DNA of 64,000 bases, from assembly GCA_947652605.1 (NCBI GenBank), contig OX393576.1:12922575-12986574 (forward strand), given 5' to 3'. Position 1 is the first letter of the stretch. Every line of letters begins with the position of its first letter. This document shows, piece after piece, positions 35,111 to 47,470 of this stretch. The translations under genes were made by a program, and so were the position numbers. Below the pieces are notes generated by a model that was given only the letters and a program-made list of their open reading frames with translations, did not search any database and was not told the DNA's origin. This stretch comes from Elmis aenea (lineage: Eukaryota > Arthropoda > Insecta > Coleoptera > Elmidae).

Positions 35111-36202
35111 ATGTATTATTAAAAATTTAAGTAGAAATATATACTCCTATTAAAATAAACAGTATTAATACCCTATATAAATACCAGAACGCGAAGTCTA
35201 AAAAACGCTTAATATATCTAGGAAACCACATTTCAAATTATCAGAATAGTAGCATTAGCGATTTACAATTTGTAAAGTTAGTTTCGCATTATTATTCTAA
35301 TATGTAATATGTACCTACTGATAAATAAATTTTTTGCTCTGAAATAATAAAGTTTTTAATTAAATAATTTACTCTTATTACATTTAAATAAAAATAAAAA
35401 TAAATTAAAAATATTTTAGAAATCAATCTAAGCATTATTGTGTATGGTTGTGCCGAGTTTACTATACCACCTGTTCAGCAAAATTTTATGGTGTGCCCAG
35501 ATTAATATACTTTTAATCCTTCTACCCGACTTTGTGCCGAGTTTACAATCGCCCAAAAAAAAACTGTACCCAACGAAATTGTTGCAAATATGACTCCGCA
35601 GTGAAAATAACTTTCAGAGATTATTTTCCTGAAATGCAATAAAATATCCCGTGGATCAGCAATCAATTTCACTGTAAAATCAGTGAAATTACAAACAACC
35701 GCTATTTAACAAAACAAACTTGTTAGGGTATCATGTAATAAAGATTTTAAAAACTTAGTTTAAAGAATTTAGCCTCAGTGACTTTTGGATCTCAATGCAA
35801 AAATGTTACCTTTACTAGCTAAAAATGCGTTAAAAAGTTACTTCTATTCTACTCAACTTGTGCAAACGAACGTTTTCTTCGTAAGTTTATATTAAAAATA
35901 GGCAAAAGAATCGATTGACTGTGAAATTAGATTTATGAATTTATTTATCCGCAACTAAACCCGAGATCAATAGAATCGTAGGCACATACAAGGCACCATG
36001 TATTACTTAGTTCTTCAAAATAAAACATTTTGTTAATGGTGTAAGGTTCATATATGTTATATGAAACGAGTAAAAGAATAAAAATAGTGGTTTCAATACA
36101 AAACCTTTTGTTTATAATACGTATCCTTAACAGGGGTCCGCCATAAAATCCGTGGAAAAATGGGGTCCGCAGACCGACAAAGTTTGGGAAACACTGACTA
36201 GA

Positions 36203-36891
36203 TAAAACACGATCGCTGAATTAATTGACTGTTTATAAATTGTCTAATTGTGTTGATGATTATTTTGAGAGTAATAAATTGAAAATAGACCTTCTGTGTA
36301 CAGAAAAATAAAATTCAGTAATGCTTCTCTTACATCCGTGTAAGCAATACTTTTGTAGTAAGTATTTAAAAAGAAAAACGCATTATTTGCTAATAAATTT
36401 CTATAAATTATAGTTTTACCTGCGTATCATATCACATAACGTAGTACGATGTTTTTTAATACCCAACCGTAATAAAATATAGTGTGAACAACTTGTCAAA
36501 GAACCTTCCGGTATTTTATAGTACGCTACCTCTTGCTAGATATTGAGTTATAAAGATTTTACGGTGAGGCAGTAAGGGCATCGCAAAATTTAAACAGCCA
36601 ATGAAACGGATTGTTGAATTTTGCCACCGTTACAGAACGCAACGAGAATAAAGAGGTAATCCTCTTATGTAGTTTGTAATGCGTTTACAATATAATGGGA
36701 ATTTATAGGAAGTTTAAACGCTATAAAAATGCTCCAATGTTTAAAAGAAATTTTCATTATTTAGCGTGTTGCAGTAGTTTCCATTTATTGGCTATCATTT
36801 GCGAGCAAAACAATTATTGTTAGTTTCATACCGTGATGGCCAAATACTCTTGTAGTAGGTATCGATTGTTCCAGAACGATAAGGAAGAAAC
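36203..36891. other. unannotated stretch between two hAT elements
   Basis: It may begin with the rest of the CCGGGTGATTC copy. No gene recognised. Confidence 0.35.
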
Positions 36892-37060
36892 ATCTAGAAC
36901 AGAGGTTCTCAACTTTTTTTTGCATCGACTCCTTACAGGAAAAAAATGCATCGACCCCCCTTTTTTTAGTCTTCAGCACAAAACTTTTGTCCTTTTTTAA
37001 TGCCTAGCTATCTTCAACGGAAACAAACAGGGTTCTTAGAGGAGGCATTATCCCTTTATA

Positions 37061-38560
37061 CAGGGTGCTAACTTTTCTAAACTGTTGTATAGGTAACTCC
37101 GTTAATATTAAAGATACAGAAACGTTTAAAGTAACAAATTTGTGCAGAATTTAAAGGGATATCTGATTCCATTTTCAAATTTGACCTTCGTCATCAACTT
37201 TTTTTTATATTTTGAAAAAACTGAAAAAGGTCGATTTTTTCAAACTTGAATAATTCCGTAAGCATATGAGCTAGAACAAAAATAAAAATTGGCTTTTATA
37301 GATGTTTTTACGTAGATTTTAAATATGTTAACGAAATTTCCATAGCACTCTCGATTTCATTTTTTTAAATGGATGTCATAGTTGGCCGTGACGTAATTAA
37401 AAAGGTTATTTTTTTCTCATTTCAATGATAAAAGATTTGTTTTACTTTTCTGTTGTATTTTTTTTTTAAATAACAAAAAATCATTTTACATGTTACATGT
37501 TCACTGCCTACTTAACAGATGGGAGTTATTCCGTGTTGATATATTTTTTTTCTATGTAACTTGCCTCTTATTGTTAGTGTAGGTAGCAATTATTTAGCCA
37601 GTTACAAATTTTAAAAACAACACAGGCAATATTGGCCCTGTGAGATGGCCGGCAAGATCACAATTTTTAACACCACTTGATTTTTATTGTGGGGTACGCT
37701 TAAAGATAAGTATATCAAAAAGCCTGATAATATTGAAGATTGGAAAAATAATATAATAATGGCCATACAAACCATTTCGCAACACTCTTCTGTAAAAGTG
37801 CATAACAAAATAATCAAAAGAATGTCTTCGCAAGCCAACGGTAACCATTTTGAACATTTAATTCAGGAACATAATTATTTTTATACTAATATGCTGTAAG
37901 TTAAGTTTCTAATTTGAATTTTTTGTATAAACAAAATTTGTTTAGTAAATATGCATTTAAAATAAAATTGCTTTATGGCTAAACGGAGACACTGATATGA
38001 TTTTTATTAATTTATATGTATAAAATGTACAAGAGGAAAGTATAAAAAAACATAATTGTTTCAATTTTTTCACAGTTCACTACATTGTTTTGACCATTTT
38101 TAAAGATTTTAATTAATTTTTGGGTAAAAATTCAGAATAGATTTTTCAAATAATATATTATTAAAACGAGAAAAAAATAACCTTTTTAATAAGGCAACAG
38201 CCAACTATGACTTCCATTTAAAAAAATGCAAGTTTTTGTTATAACCGGAAATCGAGAGTGCTATGAAAATTCCGTTAACTTTTTTAATTCTATTTAAAAT
38301 CTACATAAAAATATCTATAAAGGCCAATTTTTATTTTTGTTCTTGCTCATATGCTTACGGAATTATTCAAGTTTGAAAAAATCGACCATTTTCAGTTTTT
38401 TTTTTAAATATTTAAAAAAGTTGATAACGTAGGTCAAATTTGAAAATGGCATCAGATTTCCCTTCAAATTCAGCACATATTTGGTAAGTTAAACGTTTCT
38501 GTATCTTTAATATTAACGGAGTTACCCATACAACAGGTTAGAAAAATGTATAGCATCCTA
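37061..38560. mobile_element. TA-type long-arm element with transposase remnant
   Basis: The left end is CAGGGTGCTAACTTTTCTAA; the right end, TTAGAAAAATGTATAGCATCCTA, is its decayed inverse. Arms of about 470 bp pair (AGGTAACTCCGTTAATATTA against 38510-38530; TAACCTTTTTAAT and GCCAACTATGAC further in). The layout, two ~470-bp arms around a transposase region, is that of the intact element at 53476-55720. This copy is older and has lost most of the gene. Confidence 0.8.
37610..37899 (+). pseudogene. C-terminal remnant of a DD(41)D-type transposase
   Basis: FKNNTGNIGPVRWPARSQFL then TPLDF aligns with GNKGPVLWPARSPDL-TPMDF of the transposase at 54045-55103, including the third catalytic aspartate. 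One base is missing before the LWG codons (near 37686), after which LWGTLKDKYIKKPDNIEDWK and a further 50 residues run to the stop at 37899. SPD has become SQF. The first two catalytic aspartates are deleted. Confidence 0.8.
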
Positions 38561-39314
38561 AACACATTGTCAAAAATTTCAAGATAATTATGTTAAAGGT
38601 TTTCTTAGTCAATGGTCAAAATATTAGCTCTAATAAAATTTCGGTTGATTGATTAAAATAAGCAAAATATTACGATAATAATTTATTGTACAAAATAATA
38701 TTACACAAAAGTATGAAGTCAGTAATAGTAAAGTTCATAAAAATAAAAGAAAACAGTGTAATATTTATATTATCAATGAGATGGTTGCTCTTGATATTTA
38801 GATATGTTGGGTTCAAAACTTTTACTTAAAATTATTCGTAAATATCCGCGTTCTGAAAAATTTAATCTACTCTACTGTTTCCTAATAAATTATTCAGGTA
38901 GCCAAAACCAGCTTCCACTACATAAGAACTCAAAAGGCTAACAACAACAACAACAAACATATGCTTTAATCCTGGGAATTTTTGCCGTATGTTTTTTGAA
39001 TGCTAACATTTTGCATATCTATTTGTTTTAAACAACATTTATAACTCGAGATCTTCTCTAATTTCAATTAATTTCACTTGCAAAGATCTGTAAAACTTCC
39101 CAGCTGCACAAATACACTCAACGGGACTTCTAAACAGTACGAAAGTTTTAAAATAAATGAATTTAGTTCAAAAATGAATTTAAAAAATTAAATATAATAA
39201 TACAACATAGCTTTTATTTAATCGACCCCCAGTCGATGACTACAGGTTCATCGACCCTCCCCAACCGACCCCTACTGGTTCATCGACCCCCCCAGGGGAA
39301 CCCCTGATCTAGAA

Positions 39315-40148
39315 CTTGGTAGAGCACCATAAAGTCGTCCGATACCTTTGTATTTTTATTTATGAGAAGAGCTAAACGTTCTTTTAAAGTACTAGTACAA
39401 CAGATCGGTGTGCAGATCGATCCATTGCAGTATATAAAACTTGATAATCGTTAAAAACCCAGTTGCAGTTTTCATTATATCCCAATCTACTTTCAAATTT
39501 ATGACAAAATATTAAACACAGCCTTATTTATTAAATCGTTTAGGTATTATAATAATATAATACATGCATAATATGAATAAATAATGTTTATATGTACTAT
39601 TATATTAAATGTAATATTAAGATGTAATTTTCGGTCTGTTTTGATGGTATTTTCGCAAACTACAATACGGTTGTGAGAAATCGAGATCGTATTTTAGATA
39701 CTTTTAATATTGCAATCACGTTCTCACAAAATGTTTCCATTTTTCTCGAGTTAATTCATTTTTTTCGGATAATCTGATGGCACAGGCCTTTCGTTTTTTT
39801 TTTTCTTTTATCGTACGTATAAATTGTGTAGAAACAAATACCGTAATATAAATACTTCTACGCGAATGTCAGGTGCTGTTTATTGCAAAAAAAAACAGTG
39901 CTGTAAAAGACGGAAATGAAAGATTAAGAACGGGTCAAAAGGCAGATAGAATTTATATTTTGTTGCCTTAAGACCTTTCGAGTTAGACGCAGTCACTTGA
40001 ATGAATTCAGTTCGTAGTGGATCTTTCGTACTGTTTCTTATTACTTTTAAATTATACGAAGTTTATTACATCATTCTTTTTAACGTTGGCTGTTTCTTTG
40101 AGGTGTCTTTTTGATAAAGTAAATATATTGTGTATGCGGATTCGTATA
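39315..40148. other. unannotated stretch
   Basis: AT-rich DNA; no gene or element end recognised. Confidence 0.4.
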
Positions 40149-41152
40149 CCGGGTGTAACTGAAATCAGGCTCACCCCCTTTTTTTTCTTTAGTTTTGAAT
40201 TTAGACAAATGAAATTTTAGACATGTAACATTTGCAAAAAACTGGATTATTTGAACATGGATACACTTTAGTTTCACTGTTTCGCCGGAAATGATCATAA
40301 CTTTGTTATTTTAAATGGAACACCCTGTATATTTTTACATTTTTGGAAAGAGGAAACGATTTTGGATACAACTGTACCATTTTGGTTAATTTTTATAACC
40401 TCAAATAATTTTTTGACAAAAATTAAATTTTTTATTAAGTGTGCCGTGACCCGCATAAATTAATGCATAAATTAAATTTTATTTTGTCAACAAGTGTCCG
40501 AAAAACGGTTTTGTAAAAAAACACAAAAAAAGCATTTGTTTTGTTGCCATTTGGCATAGTCAACTATGATTATTAGGATGTCTTACCAAAATCTTACAAT
40601 AATTTGAAATTTTTAATGCCTGCTCCTAATAAAAATACCAAGTTATTGGTATTGTTGAATTCGCCAGAAAATACTCTATTTAAATAACCGCATGCGCCAC
40701 TATCGTTCCATTAAAAAAAAATGATTTTTTGTCAAAAAACCAATTTCGCAACCTTTAAGGTCTATTAAAGCAGCCCAAATGTCAATTAAAATTTACAAAA
40801 ACGTTTTTCTGAAACTTTTTGACATAATAAAATTCAATTTATGCGGGTCACGGCACACTTAATAAAAAATTTAATTTTTGTCAAAAAATTATTTGAGGTT
40901 ATAAAAATTAACCAAAATGGTACAGTTGTATCCAAAATCGTTTCCTCTTTCCAAAAATGTAAAAATATACAGGGTGTTCCATTTAAAATAACAAAGTTAT
41001 GGTCATTTCCGGCGAAACTGGAAGTGAAACTAAAGTGTACCCATGTTCAAATAATCCAGTTTTTTGCAAATGTTACATGTCTAAAATTTCATTTGTCTAA
41101 ATTCAAAACTAAAGAAAAAAAAGGGGGTGAGCCTGATTTCAGTTACACCCGG
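40149..41152. mobile_element. CCGGGTGTAAC foldback element, 1004 bp
   Basis: The ends CCGGGTGTAACTGAAATCAG and CTGATTTCAGTTACACCCGG have TA on both sides (40147-40148, 41153-41154). The arms pair for several hundred bp. About 160 bp in, a second inverted pair of terminal motifs occurs: GGAACACCCTGTATATTTTT at 40318 and its inverse near 40965-40982. No transposase; the open frames on both strands are arm sequence. Confidence 0.85.
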
Positions 41153-41255
41153 TATATTTATACAGTTGGTTTAGAAAAGTCGACATTTTTTAGTTTATTG
41201 TTTTGTCTAAATTAACAAAAATTGTAAAAAGCCCTTTTAAAGTTTTAGAAATCTA

Positions 41256-42010
41256 CAGGGTGGACCAAATTCAAGCGTTTTATGAGGTATCTTGGATGCC
41301 TACGATAATAGTTAGCGAAAATCTGATATCGGACTTTTGGGTTATTTTTTTGAGATATACACCAATGTATTGTCACTTATCAGGTTTATTTTGAAAAGAG
41401 TTGGTGTTGTACAGGGTGCCCTATTTTCGATGCCCATACAGGGTATCTCGGTTATTATCAGAGATAGAAAAAAACTAAGTAGGTACGTAGTCTCGATTTA
41501 TTTTTACGAGAGAAATTCATTGCCAAAAACAGATTTTTGATACCTTTTTTAATTTTCGAAATATAGCCAAAAACCGATTTTTGGCAATTTTCAAAAATGT
41601 TAAATATCTCGCTTAAACGAAAAGATAGAGAAAAACTTTAAAAACATTTTTGGCATGTTTTTTGTCCTTAATAAGATAGAGATATTCAATTTTTTAGTTA
41701 CTCATATGAATATCGATATATTACACCTAACTTTCTTATTTTAAATAGCAACCATAAGCAAATTATATATTTTTGAAAAGATCAAAAATTAAGCTTTCGA
41801 TTTATGTCAAAGCCAACTATGGTTGCCATTTAAAATAAGAAAGTTAGGTGTAATATATCAATATTGGTATGAGTAAAAAGAAATTAAACATCGCTATCTT
41901 ATTAAGAACAAAAAACCATGCCAAAAACGTCATTAAAGTTTTTCTCTATCTTTTTGTTGAAGCGAGATATTTAACATTTTTAAAAAGTGCCAAGAATGGT
42001 GTTAGCTATA
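41256..42010. mobile_element. CAGGGTGGACC foldback, right end lost, with a second left end inside
   Basis: It starts CAGGGTGGACCAAATTCAAG. A second end, CAGGGTGCCCTATTTTCGAT, begins at 41412. The inverted arms at about 41560-41775 and 41815-42010 pair well (AACTTTCTTATTTTAAAT; TTAAATATCTCGCTTAAACG; GGCATGTTTTTTGTCCTTAA). The right-hand termini for both left ends have decayed or been lost. Confidence 0.65.
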
Positions 42011-42432
42011 TTTTGAGTATTAAAAAGATATTAAAATATAAAAATATAATCATTCTGAACTTTCAAATATATTGTTTTTTAATTACATTCGTACATATGA
42101 TTACTCCTAATATTTGTGTTGAAAGAAAATCTGTTACTTCCGCAATACAAAAATTAAAAAATATAAATTTTTCGGGCTTTTGCCTTTGCGAGGTTTTGAT
42201 TTAATTCATCTATATCGATTGTAAATGCAAAATCATGCTCTATAGATATATTATTCCTAGATAAATGAGTCGTTCCTTATACATCGTAGAGCGAATGTAG
42301 GTACGTTTTTATAAGTTAAAAAAAAAACAAGTCTTTTCTGAACTTGCTAACGATACAGGCAATACCAAAAAGTTTTAGATTAACAAACACATTTGGAACA
42401 CTATTTTCTAATTTTTTTAATGAAAATGTATA

Positions 42433-42500
42433 CAGGGTTCTCGTTTTTCGAGGGCCACTATGGATATCTCGTAAACGGCAAGAGTTGTAAAATCAGGTGC
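42433..42500. repeat. isolated left end of a TA-type element
   Basis: TACAGGGTTCTCGTTTTTCG is followed 29 bp in by GGATATCTCGTAAACGGCAA, very like the corresponding box of the intact element at 53476. No partner end found. Confidence 0.5.
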
Positions 42501-44157
42501 TTAATAATTTGACGCAAACAGAACTTATGTAGCTTTTTTAGTTTTTGAGTTATAGGGGAAAAAGTAAAAAAGTGGATTTTTGTTTTTGCCCGTAACGTTT
42601 TCATTTGATGTCGAATTTCATTTTTGTAAAAACTTTTTCACTGACACTTTTTGCAAGGAATCAAAATCCCCAATTATATTTTCCATGTGACGTTTCGCTT
42701 TTTTTTTAAACCATCATCAGGTCAATTTTTTCTTATGAACGCTATATCTGATTTTAACGACAATTTGTAGAGCATTTTATTCTGAATTCGACAGTGTATT
42801 TTTAAAAACTATGAAAACTTATATTTGGTTACAAAAATTTTTTTGCACATTCTTGAATGCCAAATAAGTAAGAGATTAAATGTATGTGTATTTTATAACT
42901 TAACTGAGGAAAATATTCTAAAAATATTTGCTAATAGGTGAACAATGTTAATACATTCTCAACATATTTATTTATAGCTGGTTTTGTTTACGAAATGGCG
43001 ATATTTTTCATAACAACATGTTTATTGTTTAATTGAGTTTTTTTTATATCACCATGAAACAAATAAGGTGGGTATGTTTTGTGACCTCTAAAAAAAAACA
43101 AAAGCGCGTGAAACTTCAAAACGGCTTGTGTATGATCTAGAATCTAGACTGTTGGTATTGTATAATATATTTTGTCATTATTGTTCTTTAAAATGTGTTA
43201 AATCTCTAACTAAATCCCTTTAATAGTAATTTCATGCGGTTTATTTGCCTTCATTCAAGGAAAAGAGACAAAGACAATTATTTACCATGCCGATAAGGAA
43301 TTTTTCAAAATAAAATATTTGTTTTTGCCATTTATAACAACAATTGTTTCAAAAAAGTGTTATAAATTGTCGAATTCAAAATAAAATGCTGGAATTCGCC
43401 TTGGTATTATTTGTAAATCACTACATAAATATGTTCTGTCAACCTCTTGAAGTATCATGTTTTAAGTAATTTTACAATGTCAAATATTTTTGAAGTAAAA
43501 TAAAGTGAACACACTACAATTTTTTTTTTTGTAATCAAAATGTCATCAAATGTTGTTTTTCAGATAATTTTTTTTGCTAGTGAATCGACGATTGTTATGA
43601 ATCTAATACGGAAACTTAATAAAAAAGAAAAGAAATAACACATTTAGTAAAGTGATTTCTTATCCAGATACACTTATACCTATGTTATGATAAAGAAAAT
43701 GGAACACGAATATAACCAAGGCCGTTCCTTAGTATTGCTGGTAAAGTTGAAATGGTATATTGGATATCTGTCAATACAACCTATGTTTATTTTCTTCTCA
43801 AGATAAGAACATGGACTTTCGGCAATCGAATATCCGTCAGTAAAAGATATCAATTTCAGAGGAAATTGGCCAATATTCAATTAGCACACACAGGGTTCAA
43901 AATAATTAATTATATAACAATAATCACTGTTTTTATTGTACGTTTTTATGTTTAAAACAGTATCACAGCTTCGCATTGCTTTGCTACTTTTGCGATTGCC
44001 AATTCTAATTAAATTTTTCTAAAAGTTGTATGTACTTAATCGTCAAATGTTTGTAACTAAATTCTTGTTAGGTAAAAAAATTAATTGGTACATTTAATAA
44101 TGCATGTTCAATAAGATGGTCTAACCGGAAAATATAGTGTACACAATCACGTTTATG
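42501..44157. other. mostly unannotated; short inverted repeat and MITE-like half
   Basis: GCATTTTATTCTGAATTCGA near 42773 is inverted near 43373-43394. 43262-43365 shares sequence with the small hairpin at 63479-63587, partly in inverted orientation. No gene recognised. Confidence 0.35.
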
Positions 44158-44741
44158 TAGGGGAAGATGGTATATACTGGGACATGGTATATAGTGGGAC
44201 AACAGAGATTTTGGCCATCTGTTACAATGTTAAAACTTAAAATAATCATACAAGTTTTTCATTAAATCGTTGCTTTTAAAAATTGATCACATGGTGCATT
44301 GTGGGACAATGATGATAATCAGGTAAATTTTCTGAAAAAGACTTCCGACTTTAGATTTTCTTTCTCTAAAAACAGAGATAAAGACTGTGTTGAAAAAGAA
44401 AATATTTCTTCGGTGCGACTACGTTTGGGGGCACTGAAAAAACAAAGAAACATTTTCAATTTTAGTTTCATTTTTCAAAGTACAATGTCTCAATGCCCAT
44501 GAAAAGTGAAAGTTTTTAAAATTAAAAATTAAAATTTTTAATTACTTATGCTTTATTTCATATATATTTTTTGCTGTCCCACAATGTACCACGGGGTGGT
44601 TTATGTGGAGACAAGTGGTATATGCAATGATAAACTAAAGCAATATGAATATCTCATATCAATTTGAGGTATGCAAATTAAGCCGTTCAAAAGTTACGCA
44701 AAATTTAAAAAAAGTGTCCCAGTATATACCACCTTCCCCTA
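44158..44741. mobile_element. element with TAGGGGAAGATGGTATA ends, 584 bp
   Basis: TAGGGGAAGATGGTATATAC with TGGGACA at the left is inverted at the right (TGTCCCAGTATATACCACCT, TCCCCTA). The word GGTATATANTGGGACA or its degenerate form recurs just inside both ends (44191-44206; 44290-44310; 44573-44625). Non-coding. Class undetermined. Confidence 0.7.
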
Positions 44742-45639
44742 TTCATATCTAGTTTTTTAATAATAATTTACCAAACCCACCCTCTTGTCAGAGTTCCCTA
44801 GGTCCATAATATCTTGAACTCTGCTAAAATAAATAAGATTTAGTAAGAAATAACACCAATTTAACTTGTATTAGAAAACGTTTAAATCGATAAACTTAAA
44901 AAGTGAATTGTAATAAGCTGACTTTAAATTTTAAAAATAGCTGCCACCAAAAATAATCACTTGATACATAAAAGCTAATTAGAGGACTGTTTTTTTAACG
45001 TATTTATAACAAGAAGCGATGATACCGTAATGGTGTCACCAAAATGAATGTACAAACAATTAAATTTATTAAATAATACTCAGTCCGTGTATTTTACTTT
45101 AACAAAATGTTAGTTTCTTGTAACTTCTATAAGGCAATTAGAAATAACTACAGCAATTTCAAATCTTAGAAGACAATGTAATAGGGAGAGAATACTTGCA
45201 AAATATATAATAACTTCAACCGAATTAGATCCAACTGCACGGTCTTAATTTAATAGTCTTAAAATGAAACACGACGCTATTAAAGTGGATTTTGCACTGT
45301 GTTTCTGCTATCTAATTATGAAATTTTGTTATACAAAGGCAGAAACTTGTGCCACGGTCTACGTTTGCTTTTAGTAAATTGATCGACATCTTTTCAAAAT
45401 AAGATGATATTTTGTTGTCGTAAAATATTATAGAAAATTATTTAAATATAACTGTTTATCAGATATATGCCTAAAATATTTAACCAATTTAATTGCGTAA
45501 AACAAATAACTTTAATTTTTTTTAAAAAGATCTTTGGTAAACATTTTGGACCAATTTCTAAATTCTAATCTCTTCATCAGTGGAATTTTTATTTATTCTG
45601 AATAATTTTAAGACTTTTTTTAAACGCCTTCTATTCTAA
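44742..45639. other. unannotated AT-rich stretch
   Basis: No gene or element end recognised. Confidence 0.4.
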
Positions 45640-46060
45640 TTCCACTAAAAATCATTATCATAACAGCAATATTCGGAAAATTTTGACATTACATGTTGAA
45701 CGTTTTTTAAACACAATTATCTTAGACAAAACGTCAAACAATACAGAACGTTTCATTTAAAAAAGTTTAGGTACTTATGTTAAAAATTTAGCCAAATGGA
45801 CAGAACAAAACAAACATCCTGTGTATTATACTAAAAGTTTAAATATTCAGAAACCACTATAAAAGTATTGTCAATAAAACTTCCAAAATATTTTAATTGG
45901 CGTTGTTAAATCGTTAATATTTTTAAAAACCTTTATACATTCATGGAAAAGAATTTAATTTGGGCTCCAAAAAGTTAAAAATATGCATGGTGCTTTATTT
46001 AAAGTTAAAAAGTTGCATATTGGTTCGAAAAAGCAAAACACCCAAAATAAAAATTATTTT
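45640..46060. repeat. very diverged copy of the 23708 palindromic family
   Basis: AATTTAGCCAAATGGACAGA, ACAAACATCCTGTGTATTAT and the stretch near 45990 (ATGCATGGTGCTTTATTTAA) follow, in order, the right arm of 23708-25214 (24770-25060) with many substitutions. No ends preserved. Confidence 0.5.
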
Positions 46061-46930
46061 ACGTTGTGTAAAGTCTGTTTTATACTATACTATATTTTCG
46101 TTTAACAAAATCGTATACGATTTTTATTATAAAAATTTCTTTCAAGAATTTAGCATGGAAAATATGAACCATTTACATTGTACTATTTTTTTGGTACGAA
46201 AACTACAATATATTTTGGTTACTTTTTAGTAACTTTTATCATATTTTGTTGGCACCTTGAGTAACCATGTCAAATGTTCAATTTGATCACAGAACAGAAA
46301 GCAAATAATTTTCAAATTTAACGTATATTTAACGCTTGCTGCATTCTACATAACACGATGTTGTTCACTACACAATCAACAACGAACTGTGGATATTGTT
46401 TGATTGTTTCAGTTAACCTAACCCACATGTTCATGTTCGCCTCATGTTACCAAAGTTACAGCTAGTTAAAGCAATTAATACACTAATAGTTTGCGAATAT
46501 GGAGAAAAGCGAGATTAAAGAGGCGATAAATATTTACTAAAATACTTGTCTATCACTGAAATTCATAACATTGTAACAAATATACTTGGAAATGTCCTTA
46601 CTAGGGACATATCGATATTTTTTTAAGTCAACTTTTTATCAGTTTTTTAGCACAAAATTCACGGCCGACTATCTTTTTTTTTTTTGTTTAGCTCGCCGGC
46701 CCTTTATCAAACCATCGATATAATTTTTATTCGTTCAGCCCAAGTCCTTACCAAAAAAGTTCTTACCAAGTTTAAAAAAAAATATGTCTCGACAATTTAC
46801 AGTGAGAAGAAAATCTCGATCCAAAAAAATATTAATCGTGTTCATAATATGCATTCTATATTGCGCGTCCGTATTTACTCCACGAGTGGCAAGTGTAACA
46901 AACAAAGTTAGATCATTTTGATTAACAAAA
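46061..46930. other. unannotated stretch
   Basis: No recognised gene. The frame at 46684-46911 has no known similarity. Confidence 0.35.
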
Positions 46931-46939
46931 AAACAGAAT

Positions 46940-47155
46940 TTGGACTGGCATCATAAGTGTTCGCTATATCCCCACAAATATAGTGGTCAGTTTGCTGCCG
47001 GTAAACTTATGGCTACAGTTTGGGCGAATGATTATATGAAGCTTGAACACATTATAACGGGTTTCTAATACAGAGAACTTCTCAAAAATTTAAAAAGCTA
47101 TTAAAGAAAACCGGAAAGTTGACACAGAATTGTATTAGCTGCAATTATAACGTGC
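46940..47155 (+). pseudogene. mariner transposase fragment
   Basis: Reading forward: SGQFAAGKLMATVWANDYMK, then LEHIITGF, a stop, YRELLKNLKKLLKKTGKLTQ. This follows the mariner segment (S)AGKVMA(S/T)VFWD......YL..G.TI...YY..LL..L......PGKL that lies before the second catalytic aspartate. The fragment is about 70 residues with a stop codon. No mariner inverted repeats were seen around it. Confidence 0.7.
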
Positions 47156-47289
47156 GATTTGAACCATTCGCCTTTTTTACCTCAACTGATATATATTTAC
47201 TAACTGTTTTCTATATTTAAAAAAAAATTGCTTAGAAATAAGTGTGTTCCGCTCGCGCGACAGACTGCTATAAGGGGATTGACCCTCTC

Positions 47290-47470
47290 TTCAGCCATTG
47301 GAGGTGCAAGGTTAGTGGGTAAGGAAGTGGATAGTCAAGGATAGGAGAAGTACTGCCACAGCATTTGCCTTAACTGTAGAGGAAACCTCTACAATGACAG
47401 TCGGCCCTGGGATTCGAGCCATGACCTCCCGATGGCAAGTAAGGTTGTTAACACGACCAACCACCGAGCT
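47290..47470 (-). repeat. tRNA-derived SINE, second copy
   Basis: On the minus strand it reads AGCTCGGTGGTTGGTCGTGT, then CGGGAGGTCATGGCTCGAAT with CCC (B-box region, one base off consensus), then the body GGCAAATGCTGTGGCAGTAC. This matches 3760-3950 in the same order. Its tRNA head touches the truncated CAAGGGAAGG foldback. Confidence 0.75.

Larger units (their letters stand above)
34005..35548. mobile_element. possible MULE-like element nested in the hAT
   Basis: TGTAATCTCGGCACAAA at 34006 and a second copy AGTAAACTGGGCACAA at 34069 point one way. TTGTGCCGAGTTTAC at 35448 and TTTGTGCCGAGTTTACA at 35531 point the other. Doubled inverted ends enclosing a MULE-type transposase tail suggest a small MULE derivative. 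A 9-bp duplication was not visible, so the boundaries are provisional. Confidence 0.5.
33643..36194. mobile_element. hAT element with TGACTAGA duplication, containing further insertions
   Basis: The perfect octamer TGACTAGA flanks it (33635-33642 and 36195-36202). The left end is CAAGTGTTTCCCAAACTGTG followed by GTCCGCAGAC; the right end is GGGGTCCGCAGACCGACAAA with GTTTGGGAAACAC. This is the classical hAT (C)AGTGTTTCCCAAA terminus. A fragment of hAT transposase lies inside (33701-33883), and a MULE-like element with its own passenger lies at 34005-35548. Confidence 0.85.
36900..39306. mobile_element. hAT element with ATCTAGAA duplication, 2407 bp
   Basis: The left end CAGAGGTTCTCAAC and the right end GGGGAACCCCTG are inverted hAT termini, with perfect octamers ATCTAGAA on both sides (36892-36899 and 39307-39314). 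Subterminal GCATCGAC, GGTTCATCGACCC and CGACCCCC repeats are shared with the 18970 element. About 1.5 kb of it is the foldback at 37061-38560. No hAT transposase remains. Confidence 0.85.

Noticed and set aside
40017..41215. Open frames of 67-124 residues around the CCGGGTGTAAC element
   Set aside because: Arm sequence read on both strands; no recognisable domain and no codon bias.
46684..46911. 75-residue open frame just upstream of the mariner relic, as its N-terminus
   Set aside because: The translation does not follow the mariner N-terminal helix-turn-helix pattern and is in a different frame.
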